A stretch of 64,000 bases of DNA from Paenibacillus swuensis (lineage in GTDB: Bacteria > Bacillota > Bacilli > Paenibacillales > DY6), in assembly GCF_001644605.1 (NCBI RefSeq), contig NZ_CP011388.1, forward strand, positions 4,879,501 through 4,943,500. Direction: 5' to 3'. A program made the translations under genes and the position numbers. Positions 43,962 through 52,713 of the stretch are shown here, piece after piece. Under the pieces are notes generated by a model. The model was given only the letters and a program-made list of their open reading frames with translations, did no database searches and had not been told where the DNA came from. Position 1 is the first letter of the stretch. Each line of letters starts with the position of its first letter.

Positions 43962-45016
43962 GGGCTGCTTGCTCCTCCTGTTATTAAGATTGGCATATGC
44001 CGCACCGCGCTCTCGTATACACCGAACGTCATTCGCAGCGTAATCAGGTTATCCCTTCCTTCCGTTTGAAAAGGGGTGCCGTGATCAAGACAAGCGATGA
44101 AATGGGATTGCAGCAATACATGGCTGTAAGCATGATCCAACGTAGTGGAAGAGGTTAGGACCCGTTCCTCGGTTCCGTCTTCAGAAATAAACAGAATCTG
44201 ACCCGAAGTGTCGAGTTTCAGCGTACCGAGCGTGCCGTCAATGACCAGTTGCTCCAGATGAAGGGGTTTCACTCCTTGGCCAAGAGGACGATCCAGCTTC
44301 TGACGGGTAGCCCAGCTCATATCCATATATCCATAGAAGTCTTCGTGACTGAGCACCACAATGCCGCTGTCTTCCCCCGCGATATGGGGACTAATCGTAG
44401 CCGTTTCGGCATAGATTCGCTTGGGTGTGCCAAACAAATACCTCCAGGTATCGAACCAGTGCACACCCATCTCATAGAACAATAACCTCGGCATGTCACG
44501 GAAAAATGGTTGTGGCAACACCGCACCGGGTGCCATTCGCGGTGTGTAGTAGTCCGTATGGGTGTAACGAACCGTTTGCACCTTGCCGAGCGTACCGGCA
44601 TCCAGTACTTCCTTAATGAAACGAAACGGCTCAAGCCATCTCCAATTCTCCGTTACCATGAACCGAACTCCGCAGGACTCGGCCTTGGCCACCATCAGGG
44701 AAGCCTCTTTCTCTGAAGCCGCAAGGGGCTTCTGGCAGAGAATATGCTTTCCCGCATCAGCCGCTAAAGTCACCAACTCCGTATGCGTTTCCGGTCCCGT
44801 GACGATATCCACAATGTCGATATCCCCTTGGTTCAACATTTCTTCCAATGATGTGTAACATTGTTCATCCGGAATGCCGAACGCTAACGCCTTCTGACGA
44901 AGGTTCAGGGGGTTGCGGTCGCATAGCGCCGTCACCACCGCGCCCGGGATTTGCGCCCAAGCGGCAAGGTGATTATCTGACCAGAACCCGGTACCTACCA
45001 AGCCCACTTTCCACAC
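43958..45016 (-). CDS. Gfo/Idh/MocA oxidoreductase, candidate D-apiose dehydrogenase
   Basis: A 352-residue NAD(P)-dependent sugar dehydrogenase. The Rossmann motif is VGLVGTGFWSDNH; the family lysine is in ILCQKPLAAS (QKP in place of EKP); and YEMGVHWFDTWRYL holds the likely catalytic H near residue 185. The start is a GTG at 45016, two bases after the stop of the upstream gene, in front of which GAGGTGAAG lies. The known D-apiose dehydrogenase ApsD belongs to this family, and three neighbours fit later steps of that pathway, so oxidation of D-apiose to its lactone is my leading guess. Other aldoses cannot be excluded. Confidence 0.85.
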   Translation of the reverse strand: MWKVGLVGTGFWSDNHLAAWAQIPGAVVTALCDRNPLNLRQKALAFGIPDEQCYTSLEEMLNQGDIDIVDIVTGPETHTELVTLAADAGKHILCQKPLAASEKEASLMVAKAESCGVRFMVTENWRWLEPFRFIKEVLDAGTLGKVQTVRYTHTDYYTPRMAPGAVLPQPFFRDMPRLLFYEMGVHWFDTWRYLFGTPKRIYAETATISPHIAGEDSGIVVLSHEDFYGYMDMSWATRQKLDRPLGQGVKPLHLEQLVIDGTLGTLKLDTSGQILFISEDGTEERVLTSSTTLDHAYSHVLLQSHFIACLDHGTPFQTEGRDNLITLRMTFGVYESAVRHMPILITGGASSP

Positions 45017-45018
45017 CT

Positions 45019-45885
45019 CTACTTCACCTCTCCTTGCTCTTGCAGATGAAGCATCCTCTTCAGCACCTCATCTAACGAGGCCTTGGTAAACACCTGCTTC
45101 CAATCCGGCTTAAAGATCTTCTCATAACCGTAGTCAATGGCAATCTGAGCCGCATCCGAGAAAGGATTTACCTGATTAAACGCGATCGCGAGCGGAATCT
45201 GGATATGTCCCAGCATAAATGAACGGGCGGCGGCGGCGGGAACCCCCATTCGAATCACCTCATCCATCGCTTCTTTCATAATACAAGCCGCTGCCGCTGT
45301 TACTACCTCAGCCGCTGCGGGCTCCAACAACGCCATATGCTCGACGGTAATTTCATGGCATTCCACAACCGGCGCAAACATGCGGATGCAAATATCCTTC
45401 GCCTCGTCGAAAGGTTCACGCGAGCCTTCATGAAGCGCGATGACAATATCTTGCTTGGCCGCGATCCCCCCGAACATATCCTGTCTGGCTTCAGGGGTAT
45501 CCTGTTCATCAAACAAGGCGGGATGACAAGGATGCGTGACCACAAAAGTACAATCTTCTCTGAGCTTCACTTGATTGGCGTATGCCGCGGCGGGATCCAG
45601 CAAAATCAATGTACCTCCGGGCTTCATGCGGGGCACGACCTGCTCGGAAACGCTGCCGATCTTCGCGTCGGGTACAGCCAGGATGACGAAATCGGCTTCC
45701 GCTACCGCTTCCTCGTTGTCCGTAGGAGTAAGACCTCGCTCTGTGAGACGATCTTTGCCTTCTACCGAAGTCTCACACACGAGCAGTACATAGTCTGAAC
45801 GCTTTAAGTTATCGGTTAGCCGGCATCCCATCTTGCCGCCGGCTCCAATGAGGGCAATTGTAATGGAGGTGTCACGCTTTGTCAT
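45019..45885 (-). CDS. ApnO-like NAD-binding oxidoisomerase
   Basis: A 288-residue enzyme of the 6-phosphogluconate-dehydrogenase-like group with a PGDH_C-type C-terminus. The nucleotide motif is IALIGAGGKMGCRLTDNL. The second half has THPCHPALFDEQDTPEARQDMFGG, where HPCHP is a signature of the group, and AACIMKEAMDEVIRMGVPAAAA. The characterised member I know, D-apionate oxidoisomerase (ApnO), turns D-apionate into 3-oxo-isoapionate with NAD+. The call rests on motif resemblance and neighbours. The ATG at 45885 follows GAAGGA. It is first in a three-gene operon, divergent from the OiaC-like gene. Confidence 0.72.
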   Translation of the reverse strand: MTKRDTSITIALIGAGGKMGCRLTDNLKRSDYVLLVCETSVEGKDRLTERGLTPTDNEEAVAEADFVILAVPDAKIGSVSEQVVPRMKPGGTLILLDPAAAYANQVKLREDCTFVVTHPCHPALFDEQDTPEARQDMFGGIAAKQDIVIALHEGSREPFDEAKDICIRMFAPVVECHEITVEHMALLEPAAAEVVTAAAACIMKEAMDEVIRMGVPAAAARSFMLGHIQIPLAIAFNQVNPFSDAAQIAIDYGYEKIFKPDWKQVFTKASLDEVLKRMLHLQEQGEVK

Positions 45886-45955
45886 GGTACATTCCTTCTT
45901 TCAGATAAAAGGGATGTGTAACTTATTGAAAAGCATAACATTGAATTCAAGATGT

Positions 45956-45979
45956 ATACAATATGTTTTTTCATTGTAT
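45956..45979 (+). promoter_or_regulatory. Inverted repeat, probable GntR operator, with -35 box
   Basis: ATACAAT (45956-45962) and ATTGTAT (45973-45979) form a perfect 7-base inverted repeat with a 10-base spacer. It lies in the 153-base region between the divergent catabolic operons. A perfect -35 hexamer TTGACA (45979-45984) for the plus-strand operon starts at its edge. The -10 box is unclear (TAATCT at 46001). The GntR regulator encoded downstream is the natural candidate to bind here. Confidence 0.55.
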
Positions 45980-46038
45980 TGACACATCCATTCAGCATGG
46001 TAATCTGTATGTATTATATATGAAGGAGACTTTCATTG

Positions 46039-46863
46039 ATGAAGCTTGGAATCAGCACGTACACGCTGACCTGGTCATTTGGCGTACGGGGATTTGAGCG
46101 ACCTGTTCGACCTCTTACCCCTGTGGACTTAATCCGTATCGCCTCTGAACACGGGCTTTCTCTCGTCCAGATCGCGGATAACGTTCCGCTTCATGAAAGT
46201 TCAACCCGAGAGATCCATAAATTAATGCTTGCAGCGCTAGAAACAAACATCACGATTGAGATTGGCACCCGAGGCACGACACCCGCGCATCTGCTACGCT
46301 ATTTAGAGATTGCTCGTCAACTCGACAGTCCACTTGTGCGAACTTTGATAACACAGCCTGATTTGATTCTGGCAGAGCAAGAGATTCGGGAGATCCTTCC
46401 CCTCTATGAACGGGCAAACGTAATTTTGGCCATAGAGAATCATGGTTTACAGACCGCGCCGACACTTAAATCTCTTTTGGATCGGATCGACAGCCCTATG
46501 CTTGCCTGTTGTCTGGATACGGTAAATTCATACGGTTCGTTGGAGGGACCCGCCGAAGTGACCGAATTGCTGCTTCCCTTCACCGTAAACTTACATCTTA
46601 AGGATTATGAGATTGTTAGACTAGACCATCAGATGGGCTATGAGATCCGGGGTACCCCTGCAGGCAGCGGACGATTGAACATCCCCCTGCTTGTGGAACA
46701 ACTACAACAAAAGGGTCGGCCGTCAACCGCCATTCTGGAACAATGGACGCCCTATACGGGATCGATTGAGGATGCGATAGCTAAAGAACGGATTTGGATG
46801 CAGGAAAGTTTAACATACTTGAAACGTTTAAATGTATTTAACATGAAAGAGGGAACGAAATGA
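46039..46863 (+). CDS. Xylose-isomerase-like TIM-barrel protein, candidate OiaC
   Basis: A 274-residue sugar-phosphate isomerase/epimerase-type barrel. Metal-binding acids are seen in VILAIENHG (E, near 150), CCLDTVNSYG (D), NLHLKDYEI (H) and ILEQWTPY (E), the standard four-ligand set. The N-terminus KLGISTYTLTWSFG is typical of AP-endonuclease-2-like enzymes. The 3-oxo-isoapionate decarboxylase OiaC comes from this superfamily, and the divergent operon encodes ApnO-like and ApsD-like enzymes, so it may decarboxylate 3-oxo-isoapionate to L-erythrulose. A TTG one codon earlier is also possible; AAGGAG serves both. It overlaps the GntR gene as ATGA. Confidence 0.7.
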   Translation: MKLGISTYTLTWSFGVRGFERPVRPLTPVDLIRIASEHGLSLVQIADNVPLHESSTREIHKLMLAALETNITIEIGTRGTTPAHLLRYLEIARQLDSPLVRTLITQPDLILAEQEIREILPLYERANVILAIENHGLQTAPTLKSLLDRIDSPMLACCLDTVNSYGSLEGPAEVTELLLPFTVNLHLKDYEIVRLDHQMGYEIRGTPAGSGRLNIPLLVEQLQQKGRPSTAILEQWTPYTGSIEDAIAKERIWMQESLTYLKRLNVFNMKEGTK

Positions 46864-47486
46864 CATTAAAGGAACAGGCCTACAACCGACTACGCCAATT
46901 TATATTAAGCGGCAAAATACGTCCGGGTGAGCACCTCACCGAATTATCGCTGGTTGAGATGTTGGAAATGAGCCGAACTCCCATCCGTTCCGCGATGGAA
47001 CGACTGGCTTCGGAAGGCCTGGTCACCTATTCTCCCAACAGGGGCTTATCTGTGGCGGAGATGACGTTTGACCGGGTCATTGATTTCTTTGATTACCGTA
47101 TGGCCATTGAAGGGTACGCCGTGCGGAAGCTGGCAGACAGAGTGTGGTCGGAAGAGGAAAAGGAATGGTTCAGAATCAACCTGAGTATGCAGAAGAGATG
47201 TGTTGATGCTCACGATTCCGCCATGTTTACCCAAGCGGATTCGGATTTCCACCGGAAATTAATATATAATTATGACAATCAGGAAATGATCCAAACGATG
47301 GATAAACTTCAGGATCAGCTGTATCTAACCGCGTTGAAGGTACTGCGCAAGGATCAATCCCGTATTCACCAATCTTATGAAGATCATAAGCGAATCTTCG
47401 AACTGCTGGTCGACGGCAATGCGGAGGAAGCCGGACGTTTGATGCTGGCCCATCTGGAGTATGGCAAACGAATTCTAGTGATGTAA
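46860..47486 (+). CDS. GntR/FadR-family (FCD) regulator
   Basis: A 208-residue regulator. The winged helix-turn-helix is in residues 5-70 (AYNRLRQFILSGKIRPGEHL, LVEMLEMSRTPIRSAMERLASEGLV). The all-helical FCD effector domain follows (about 75-205), with metal/ligand residues D and H in DSDFHRKLI and H in LAHLEYGKR. It starts within the stop of the OiaC-like gene (ATGA), so it is made with that enzyme and probably binds the inverted repeat at 45956-45979 to control both divergent operons. FCD regulators usually respond to sugar acids or other carboxylates, in line with an apionate-like inducer. Confidence 0.9.
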   Translation: MTLKEQAYNRLRQFILSGKIRPGEHLTELSLVEMLEMSRTPIRSAMERLASEGLVTYSPNRGLSVAEMTFDRVIDFFDYRMAIEGYAVRKLADRVWSEEEKEWFRINLSMQKRCVDAHDSAMFTQADSDFHRKLIYNYDNQEMIQTMDKLQDQLYLTALKVLRKDQSRIHQSYEDHKRIFELLVDGNAEEAGRLMLAHLEYGKRILVM

Positions 47487-47547
47487 AATAACCTCTATCG
47501 TGGCCTCTCAGGATGGGCGACCGCGATTAAAGGTTGGTTATTATGCC

Positions 47548-47595
47548 CATTGGATAGCGTGTTTTCGCTGGCGAAAACACATATACTTTCCAATG
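47548..47595. repeat. Two-tier palindrome after the gntR gene
   Basis: A perfect inner hairpin, GTGTTTTCGC (47559-47568) and GCGAAAACAC (47571-47580) with a 2-base loop, lies inside an outer pair CATTGGA (47548-47554) and TCCAATG (47589-47595). It sits 60 bases after the gntR stop. No T tract follows, so it is not a standard terminator; it could be a small mobile palindrome or a protein-binding site. Confidence 0.6.
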
Positions 47596-47610
47596 TGGTA
47601 ACACAGGAAA

Positions 47611-47641
47611 GGACTCTGAACCTCTACAGGTGCCAGAGCCC
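47611..47641 (-). terminator. Terminator of the MATE gene
   Basis: On the minus strand GGGCTCTG and CAGAGTCC form the outer stem with an inner ACCT/AGGT pair, followed by TTTCCTG, ten bases past the stop at 47652. Confidence 0.6.
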
Positions 47642-47651
47642 TCTTCATTTA

Positions 47652-48998
47652 CTAAGAATGAGAAGCTTCGGTAATCCGAACGCTTGACCAGTCTGTCCGG
47701 TAGTATCGGATCGTAACCGCCAACCCGTACACGGTAATATAAGTATACAAAGCGATCCATGCGCCCAAACTGCCCGTGTCAAAGATGAAAATTAACACGT
47801 AAGCAAGCGGGATAAACAGGAAAATGCTTAACAGGAACGAGGTTCTTAACAAGAATGTCGTATCCCCTATGCCTCTCAAGCCGCCTGCGTAGAAATTGAA
47901 CAATCCGTCGAACAATTGCAAGAAAGCGGACACGGAGATGAGGTAAGCCGCCAGTTTATACACTTCAACTTCTGTCGGCGCATACAGTTTCGCGATGGGT
48001 ACGGCAAAGATGAATTCAATAATTCCCAATACAAGCAAGAACAACAGCCCCAGAATGGCTGTGTCCGTCCCTGCCCGTTTAGCCCCGTCAGGGTTCCGGT
48101 TGCCGATTTCCTGACCGACCAGAATCGTTGCGGTCGCGCCAAACGCGAAGGCAGGCATAAATCCGAAGGACATGACGTTCAGCGCGATTTCATTCGCGGC
48201 CACCGCCTTTTCACCCAGCCTCATGACGAATACTGTGAAAATGTACATCGAGAAACTCATGGAAAATTCCTGCACGCCCAGTTTTCCGCTCTCCTGCAGG
48301 ATTAATTTGGCTTCACCTGTATGGAAACGGGTCCGTACACGGGTGTTATACGGTTTATGCAACAGAATGTAGTAGACGAACAGACATCCCAACAAGTTAA
48401 GCAATTCGCCGAATAGAATGGCCCATGCGGCTCCGACGAGCCCCATCTCCGGGAGCCCGAAGTGTCCGAACGCCAGTCCGTAGGTAAGTACCACCATGAC
48501 TACATTCGCTGAGACAGATAGGATCATCGTTGTGGTCGTCCGGCCAATGCCCCGAAGGAAGCCCTGAAATGTGAAGACCACGATTCCGATCGCCATCGCA
48601 TAAAAGCGAATTCTTAAATAGTCGCTCCCTGTTTCCACGAACTTCTGACTGCCGCCGGTTAATTCCAGAATGAAATCCGAGCCGACCCAACCCGCCAACA
48701 TAATCAGGAAGCCGAACAGCAGCGCCAGATACAGCCCCATGTTCGTCCGTTCGATCCCCTTCTTCATATCATTCTGCCCGTAATTCTGGGCCACTAAATA
48801 ATTGATGGTATGTCCAAGCCCGGAGAAAATAGCGAATGCGTTGTACATAATAATGTTGCAAACCCCGACGATGGCAATAATGAGCGCGCCCATCTGTCCG
48901 AGGATAATTAAATTGATCGTACCCGTCACCGTTGCCGTGGCGAAAGAAGCAATAGACGGCAAGGCGAGCAGTAAGATGCGTTTCCAATTCGAGTTCAT
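47652..48998 (-). CDS. MATE family multidrug efflux transporter
   Basis: A 448-residue membrane protein with about 12 transmembrane helices in two halves. MATE signatures are INLIILGQMGA, NYLVAQNYGQND (the VAQxxG motif), RGIGRTTTTM, ATILVGQEIGNRNPDGAKRAG and AGGLRGIGDTTF. These transporters export cationic drugs or metabolites using Na+ or H+ gradients. It has its own start region (ATG 48998 after GGAG) and terminator, and its neighbours give no clue to substrate. Confidence 0.93.
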   Translation of the reverse strand: MNSNWKRILLLALPSIASFATATVTGTINLIILGQMGALIIAIVGVCNIIMYNAFAIFSGLGHTINYLVAQNYGQNDMKKGIERTNMGLYLALLFGFLIMLAGWVGSDFILELTGGSQKFVETGSDYLRIRFYAMAIGIVVFTFQGFLRGIGRTTTTMILSVSANVVMVVLTYGLAFGHFGLPEMGLVGAAWAILFGELLNLLGCLFVYYILLHKPYNTRVRTRFHTGEAKLILQESGKLGVQEFSMSFSMYIFTVFVMRLGEKAVAANEIALNVMSFGFMPAFAFGATATILVGQEIGNRNPDGAKRAGTDTAILGLLFLLVLGIIEFIFAVPIAKLYAPTEVEVYKLAAYLISVSAFLQLFDGLFNFYAGGLRGIGDTTFLLRTSFLLSIFLFIPLAYVLIFIFDTGSLGAWIALYTYITVYGLAVTIRYYRTDWSSVRITEASHS

Positions 48999-49076
48999 GG
49001 TGTTATGTTCTCCGTTACATATAGTGTTATATTCATTCTCCCTTACACCCGCGAAGCTGTCAACTTCTTCTCGTGT

Positions 49077-49871
49077 TTACAGGGGGCCGGTTTCTTGAGA
49101 AACGGCCTTATGCGGTGTGGTTTTGACATGCTTCAATTGAGCGACAATGATGAACGAGACGATGACCAGAAGAAACCATGAACTGATTTTGCCCAGATGC
49201 ACCAGTGTCCACTTTGCCGCTTGATCCGGATATTGCCATGCTCCCAGATATGTGCTTATATTTTCAGCGACCCAGATAAAGAAACCGATAAGTACGAATG
49301 ATAGAATCAACGGCATGCGATAAGTTCTGTGTTGGACGACATAAGTAACCGAAGTCCGCCAGAATACCGGAAAGAGCGCGGCGGTGAGCCACCAGCGTAA
49401 ATCCAGCCAGTAATGATGTGTCATAAAATTTAGATAAATCGCCGCACCTAGCGGAACCGTCATCCAAGCCGACGGCCAGTTCACGATCCCAACCTGTAAT
49501 CTGCGCCAAGCCTGACATAAGTAACTGGCTACACTGGCATACATAAATCCGCTATAAAGCGGAACGCCGAACCACTTGCTGTAAGCATCCTGAGGATAAC
49601 TCCAGGAACCCATACGCACTTTAAACAATTCCAGGACCAGGCCAATGATATGAAACACGCAAATGACGATCAGCTCATCCCTGCTTTCCAGGCGTAACCT
49701 TAACATCAACCACTGGCCCACAATACATACAATGAGAATAAAATCATAGTCAGGAAGCATCGGAATCTGGGTTACTTTAGCGATCAGCAGGGCTGTAAAG
49801 ATTAGGACCGGAAATATACAGGAAAGGGCTTGTTGTTTGCCAAAATGCCATAAAAAATGAATCTGTTTCAA
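49077..49871 (-). CDS. DUF817 (YoaT-like) integral membrane protein
   Basis: A 264-residue protein with about eight hydrophobic segments. WSYPQDAYSKWFGVPLYSGFMYASVASY and YLGAWQYPDQAAKWTLVHLGKISSW-like stretches are the hallmarks of DUF817/YoaT, found in many bacteria with no known role. I choose a TTG start at 49871 because GGAGGG lies 7 bases upstream and the resulting length fits the family. Longer readings add a charged, poorly conserved leader of 54 residues. It is divergent from the VanY-type gene. Confidence 0.85.
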   Translation of the reverse strand: MKQIHFLWHFGKQQALSCIFPVLIFTALLIAKVTQIPMLPDYDFILIVCIVGQWLMLRLRLESRDELIVICVFHIIGLVLELFKVRMGSWSYPQDAYSKWFGVPLYSGFMYASVASYLCQAWRRLQVGIVNWPSAWMTVPLGAAIYLNFMTHHYWLDLRWWLTAALFPVFWRTSVTYVVQHRTYRMPLILSFVLIGFFIWVAENISTYLGAWQYPDQAAKWTLVHLGKISSWFLLVIVSFIIVAQLKHVKTTPHKAVSQETGPL

Positions 49872-49955
49872 TGAGTAACCCTCCAAGATCTGGTTGTAAT
49901 GCCATGCAACCTTTGTGTTACAGCTAACGTTGATAACAATAATACCTGCTAAACG

Positions 49956-49964
49956 TGGTATAAT
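49956..49964 (+). promoter_or_regulatory. Extended -10 promoter of the VanY-type gene
   Basis: TGGTATAAT, a perfect extended -10 element, 57 bases before the ATG at 50022. No good -35 hexamer is present at the standard distance. Confidence 0.55.
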
Positions 49965-50021
49965 GATAGCGTCAAATTTATAAAACTTGATGAGCAAGAA
50001 ATCAACTTGGGGGATTAATAC

Positions 50022-51110
50022 ATGTATATTCACAAATGGAAGACGATATCTTTAACTATAGCATTATGCGCATCATTACTTGCCGGCTGCGGCCTGAATA
50101 CGGTGACGATCGGTAAGGAAAGCGGTGGCACGGGTAACGGGATAGAGAACGAATCCACCGTAGACGAAATTGGCAATGCCGGGGAAGCACTGAATCATGC
50201 AGGGTCCGGCAATGTTACAGGCGACACCACCGGGAATAGCGGGGATACGCCGGTAAGCAATGAGGGTTCAGGTGAAACCGGCCATTCTATTGAAGGGAAT
50301 GCCGGTACGGATCAAGGCGGTTCCGAGCCTGCGGGAACCCCCGCTAAAGGCGATGCTGTCGCGGAAATGCCGCCGCCAAAACCGGTAGCCGGAAACAGCG
50401 GTTCCGCCGGCAATGGTATGAATAGCGGGACAAAGCCGAACAAAGGGAACACGGCCGTTGCCGCGCTAAGCCCGCTGAAAGAAACCGTTAAGGTGAATGC
50501 CCAAGGTCTGGCTGTCGTGACGAACGCCACCAGCCGGACGGTCATTGTGAACAAGAAGCGCAACCTGCCTTCGGACTACAAGCCGGCGGATCTGGTTATC
50601 CCGAAGATTCCTTTCTCCTTTAGCGGAGAGAGTCCTAAGAAGCAGATGCGCAAAGAAGCGGCAAGAGCACTAGAGAAATTATTCGCTGCCGCTGACAAAG
50701 CCGGCATAGAATTAAAAGCTGTTTCGGGGTATCGCTCCTATGCGACCCAGAAGTCGATCTTCGACCGGAACGCCGAGCAGAAGGGCGCCGCGGAAGCGAA
50801 TCGCACAAGCGCTCACCCCGGTCAGAGTGAACATCAGACGGGGCTTGCGATGGATATATCCAGCAAGAGTGCGAACTACGCGCTGGAAACTTCGTTCGGC
50901 AAGACCAAAGAGGGCAAGTGGCTGGCAGCGAATGCGCCGAAATACGGCTTCATCATCCGGTATCTGGACGGAAAGGAAGCCATTACGGGTTACAGTTATG
51001 AGCCTTGGCATGTTCGCTATATCGGAACGGACTTGGCTGGGGACATTGCCGCATCCGGTCTGACCCTCGAGGAGTACGCGAACGAAGCGGTACCTGCGAG
51101 CGGTAATTAA
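50022..51110 (+). CDS. VanY-type D-alanyl-D-alanine carboxypeptidase lipoprotein
   Basis: A 362-residue lipoprotein. The signal peptide ends at lipobox LLAGC (C23). Residues 24-170 are a low-complexity Gly/Asn/Ser/Thr linker (repeated GNxG, TGD, GTD), probably spanning the cell wall. The C-terminal 170 residues are the zinc peptidase: SGYRSYATQ, SEHQTGLAMD (H and D ligands) and EPWHVRYIG (H ligand and catalytic E). It should trim the terminal D-Ala from peptidoglycan stem peptides. No vancomycin-resistance genes are near, so a housekeeping role is likely. Confidence 0.93.
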   Translation: MYIHKWKTISLTIALCASLLAGCGLNTVTIGKESGGTGNGIENESTVDEIGNAGEALNHAGSGNVTGDTTGNSGDTPVSNEGSGETGHSIEGNAGTDQGGSEPAGTPAKGDAVAEMPPPKPVAGNSGSAGNGMNSGTKPNKGNTAVAALSPLKETVKVNAQGLAVVTNATSRTVIVNKKRNLPSDYKPADLVIPKIPFSFSGESPKKQMRKEAARALEKLFAAADKAGIELKAVSGYRSYATQKSIFDRNAEQKGAAEANRTSAHPGQSEHQTGLAMDISSKSANYALETSFGKTKEGKWLAANAPKYGFIIRYLDGKEAITGYSYEPWHVRYIGTDLAGDIAASGLTLEEYANEAVPASGN

Positions 51111-51125
51111 TATTTTGAATCATAA

Positions 51126-51158
51126 AGGGACTTATCGGAATCAATCCGATAAGTCCCT
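51126..51158. terminator. Bidirectional terminator between convergent genes
   Basis: A perfect 14-base-pair stem (AGGGACTTATCGGA / TCCGATAAGTCCCT) with a 5-base loop, then ATTTTG. It serves the VanY-type gene and the aldolase gene ending at 51177. Confidence 0.9.
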
Positions 51159-51176
51159 ATTTTGACTATAATAAAA

Positions 51177-51833
51177 TTAGAATGTTGCTTGTTTCGCGCC
51201 TTCCCAGTCTTTCAAGAATCGCTCAATGCCCGCATCCGTGAGAGGATGATGAATCATGGACTCAATGAGTTTATAAGGAATGGTGGCAATGTCAGCCCCT
51301 GCGGAAGCCGCTTCAATCACGTGCGTGGTATGTCGGACACTGGCTGAAATAATTTGGCTGTCGATGTTTCCGGCTACGAAAATTTGGCGAATCTCCTTGA
51401 TCAGATTGATTCCGACTTGGTTAATATCATCCAGTCTTCCGATGAACGGGGACACATAGGTTGCGCCTGCTCTTGCGGCTAACAAGGCTTGCGGGGCACT
51501 GAAAATTAATGTAACGTTCGTAGGAATACCGAGCTTCTTGAACTCCGAAGTCGCTTTAAGTCCTTCCGCTGTCATGGGTAGTTTGATGACTACGCTGGAA
51601 CCGAGTTTAGAAAGCTTCTTTCCTTGCTCCACCATTTCTTTGGCTTCGAGCGAAACCACTTCGGCACTTATAGGCAAGTCACCTACGATTGAGATTATTT
51701 CTTTCACTACTTCGAAGAAGTCTCTGCCTTCCTTGGCAATCAATGAAGGGTTGGTTGTTATTCCTGAAATAACGCCTAGCTCGTGAGCCTTACGGATTTC
51801 TTCAACATTCGCGGTATCAATAAACAATCTCAT
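51177..51833 (-). CDS. fsa: Fructose-6-phosphate aldolase / transaldolase-like
   Basis: A 218-residue class I aldolase of the small transaldolase (FSA/TalC) group. The Schiff-base lysine is K84 in VVIKLPMT. Other motifs are [11 protein letters not shown] at the N-terminus, [31 protein letters not shown], and [11 protein letters not shown]. The length is exactly that of FSA-type enzymes. It either cleaves fructose 6-phosphate to dihydroxyacetone and glyceraldehyde 3-phosphate or acts as transaldolase; sequence alone cannot decide. The ATG at 51833 follows GAGGG. It lies 49 bases after the isomerase-like gene and may share its transcript. Confidence 0.92.
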   Translation of the reverse strand: MRLFIDTANVEEIRKAHELGVISGITTNPSLIAKEGRDFFEVVKEIISIVGDLPISAEVVSLEAKEMVEQGKKLSKLGSSVVIKLPMTAEGLKATSEFKKLGIPTNVTLIFSAPQALLAARAGATYVSPFIGRLDDINQVGINLIKEIRQIFVAGNIDSQIISASVRHTTHVIEAASAGADIATIPYKLIESMIHHPLTDAGIERFLKDWEGAKQATF

Positions 51834-51882
51834 GGTACATCCCTCTTCTCATAGAATGGTTGGAGCCTTCGGCAATAGTGTA

Positions 51883-52713
51883 CTAAAGTTTGTCCGCATT
51901 TACCAATGAAACAGGACCAACTTGACCGGCAATCCAATCATATTCCGCTTGAACGGATTCCCAGAAGGAATCCCCGAACCATTCTACTGCCAGATACCCT
52001 TGATAGTTGCAGGACTTCAGCACCTCTATAACCGGTATAAAATCCATCTCGCCGTCGCCTATCGGAACCCCGTAGGACACGGTGCCGTCAGGCGCATGCA
52101 CGCCGTTTTTGAGATGCACATTAACTGTGTGAGGCCAAAGCTTCTCCAAAGCTTCCAAAGGGTCCTCACCCATATGATAGAGATTATAAATATCCAAGTT
52201 GACCCGAACACAAGGTGACTGTGCCGCATGGATGATTTCTAGTGTGGTTTCCGTGGAATCCGTCCATTGATCGTTATGCGTCTCAAGAATGAGGGTCTTC
52301 CCCGCATCCTCCGCCATCTGCCCGGCCATGCGCAACCCCTCGAATAAACGCCTCTTCTGGCGTTCATCATAGGAAGCGGAAGGAATCCAGTCCGTAAACA
52401 GTCTGATATACGGAGCACCGATATCCACAGCATCTTCTATCAACGGACTCAGGTGGTCTCGAAGCGCCGCAAGCGCCTGTCCTCCTTCCAATCGCACAAA
52501 CTCGGAATAACCGGCAATGACCGTAGGCGTGACGTGATACTGATTTAACATGACGGCCAATGAATTCAATTCTCCATATCGCTTACGATACTGATCCGCA
52601 TGACCGCTCCAAATTTCCACTCCCTGGAATCCGACGGCGGCTGTCTTCGGAATGATTTCCTCCAATCCTTCGGTCTTGCAACCTACGCTGCACAGAGACA
52701 ACTTTAAGCTCAT
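51883..52713 (-). CDS. Sugar phosphate isomerase/epimerase family protein
   Basis: A 276-residue xylose-isomerase-like TIM barrel. Metal ligands are suggested by LILETHNDQW (E), VRVNLDIYNLYHMG (D), VHLKNGVHAPDG (H) and YLAVEWFGD (E). Relatives include IolE/IolI, tagatose epimerases and hydroxypyruvate isomerases. Its ATG overlaps the stop of the Gfo/Idh/MocA gene by four bases, so the two enzymes act on one pathway, probably oxidation of a sugar or polyol to a keto form followed by isomerisation. Confidence 0.88.
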   Translation of the reverse strand: MSLKLSLCSVGCKTEGLEEIIPKTAAVGFQGVEIWSGHADQYRKRYGELNSLAVMLNQYHVTPTVIAGYSEFVRLEGGQALAALRDHLSPLIEDAVDIGAPYIRLFTDWIPSASYDERQKRRLFEGLRMAGQMAEDAGKTLILETHNDQWTDSTETTLEIIHAAQSPCVRVNLDIYNLYHMGEDPLEALEKLWPHTVNVHLKNGVHAPDGTVSYGVPIGDGEMDFIPVIEVLKSCNYQGYLAVEWFGDSFWESVQAEYDWIAGQVGPVSLVNADKL

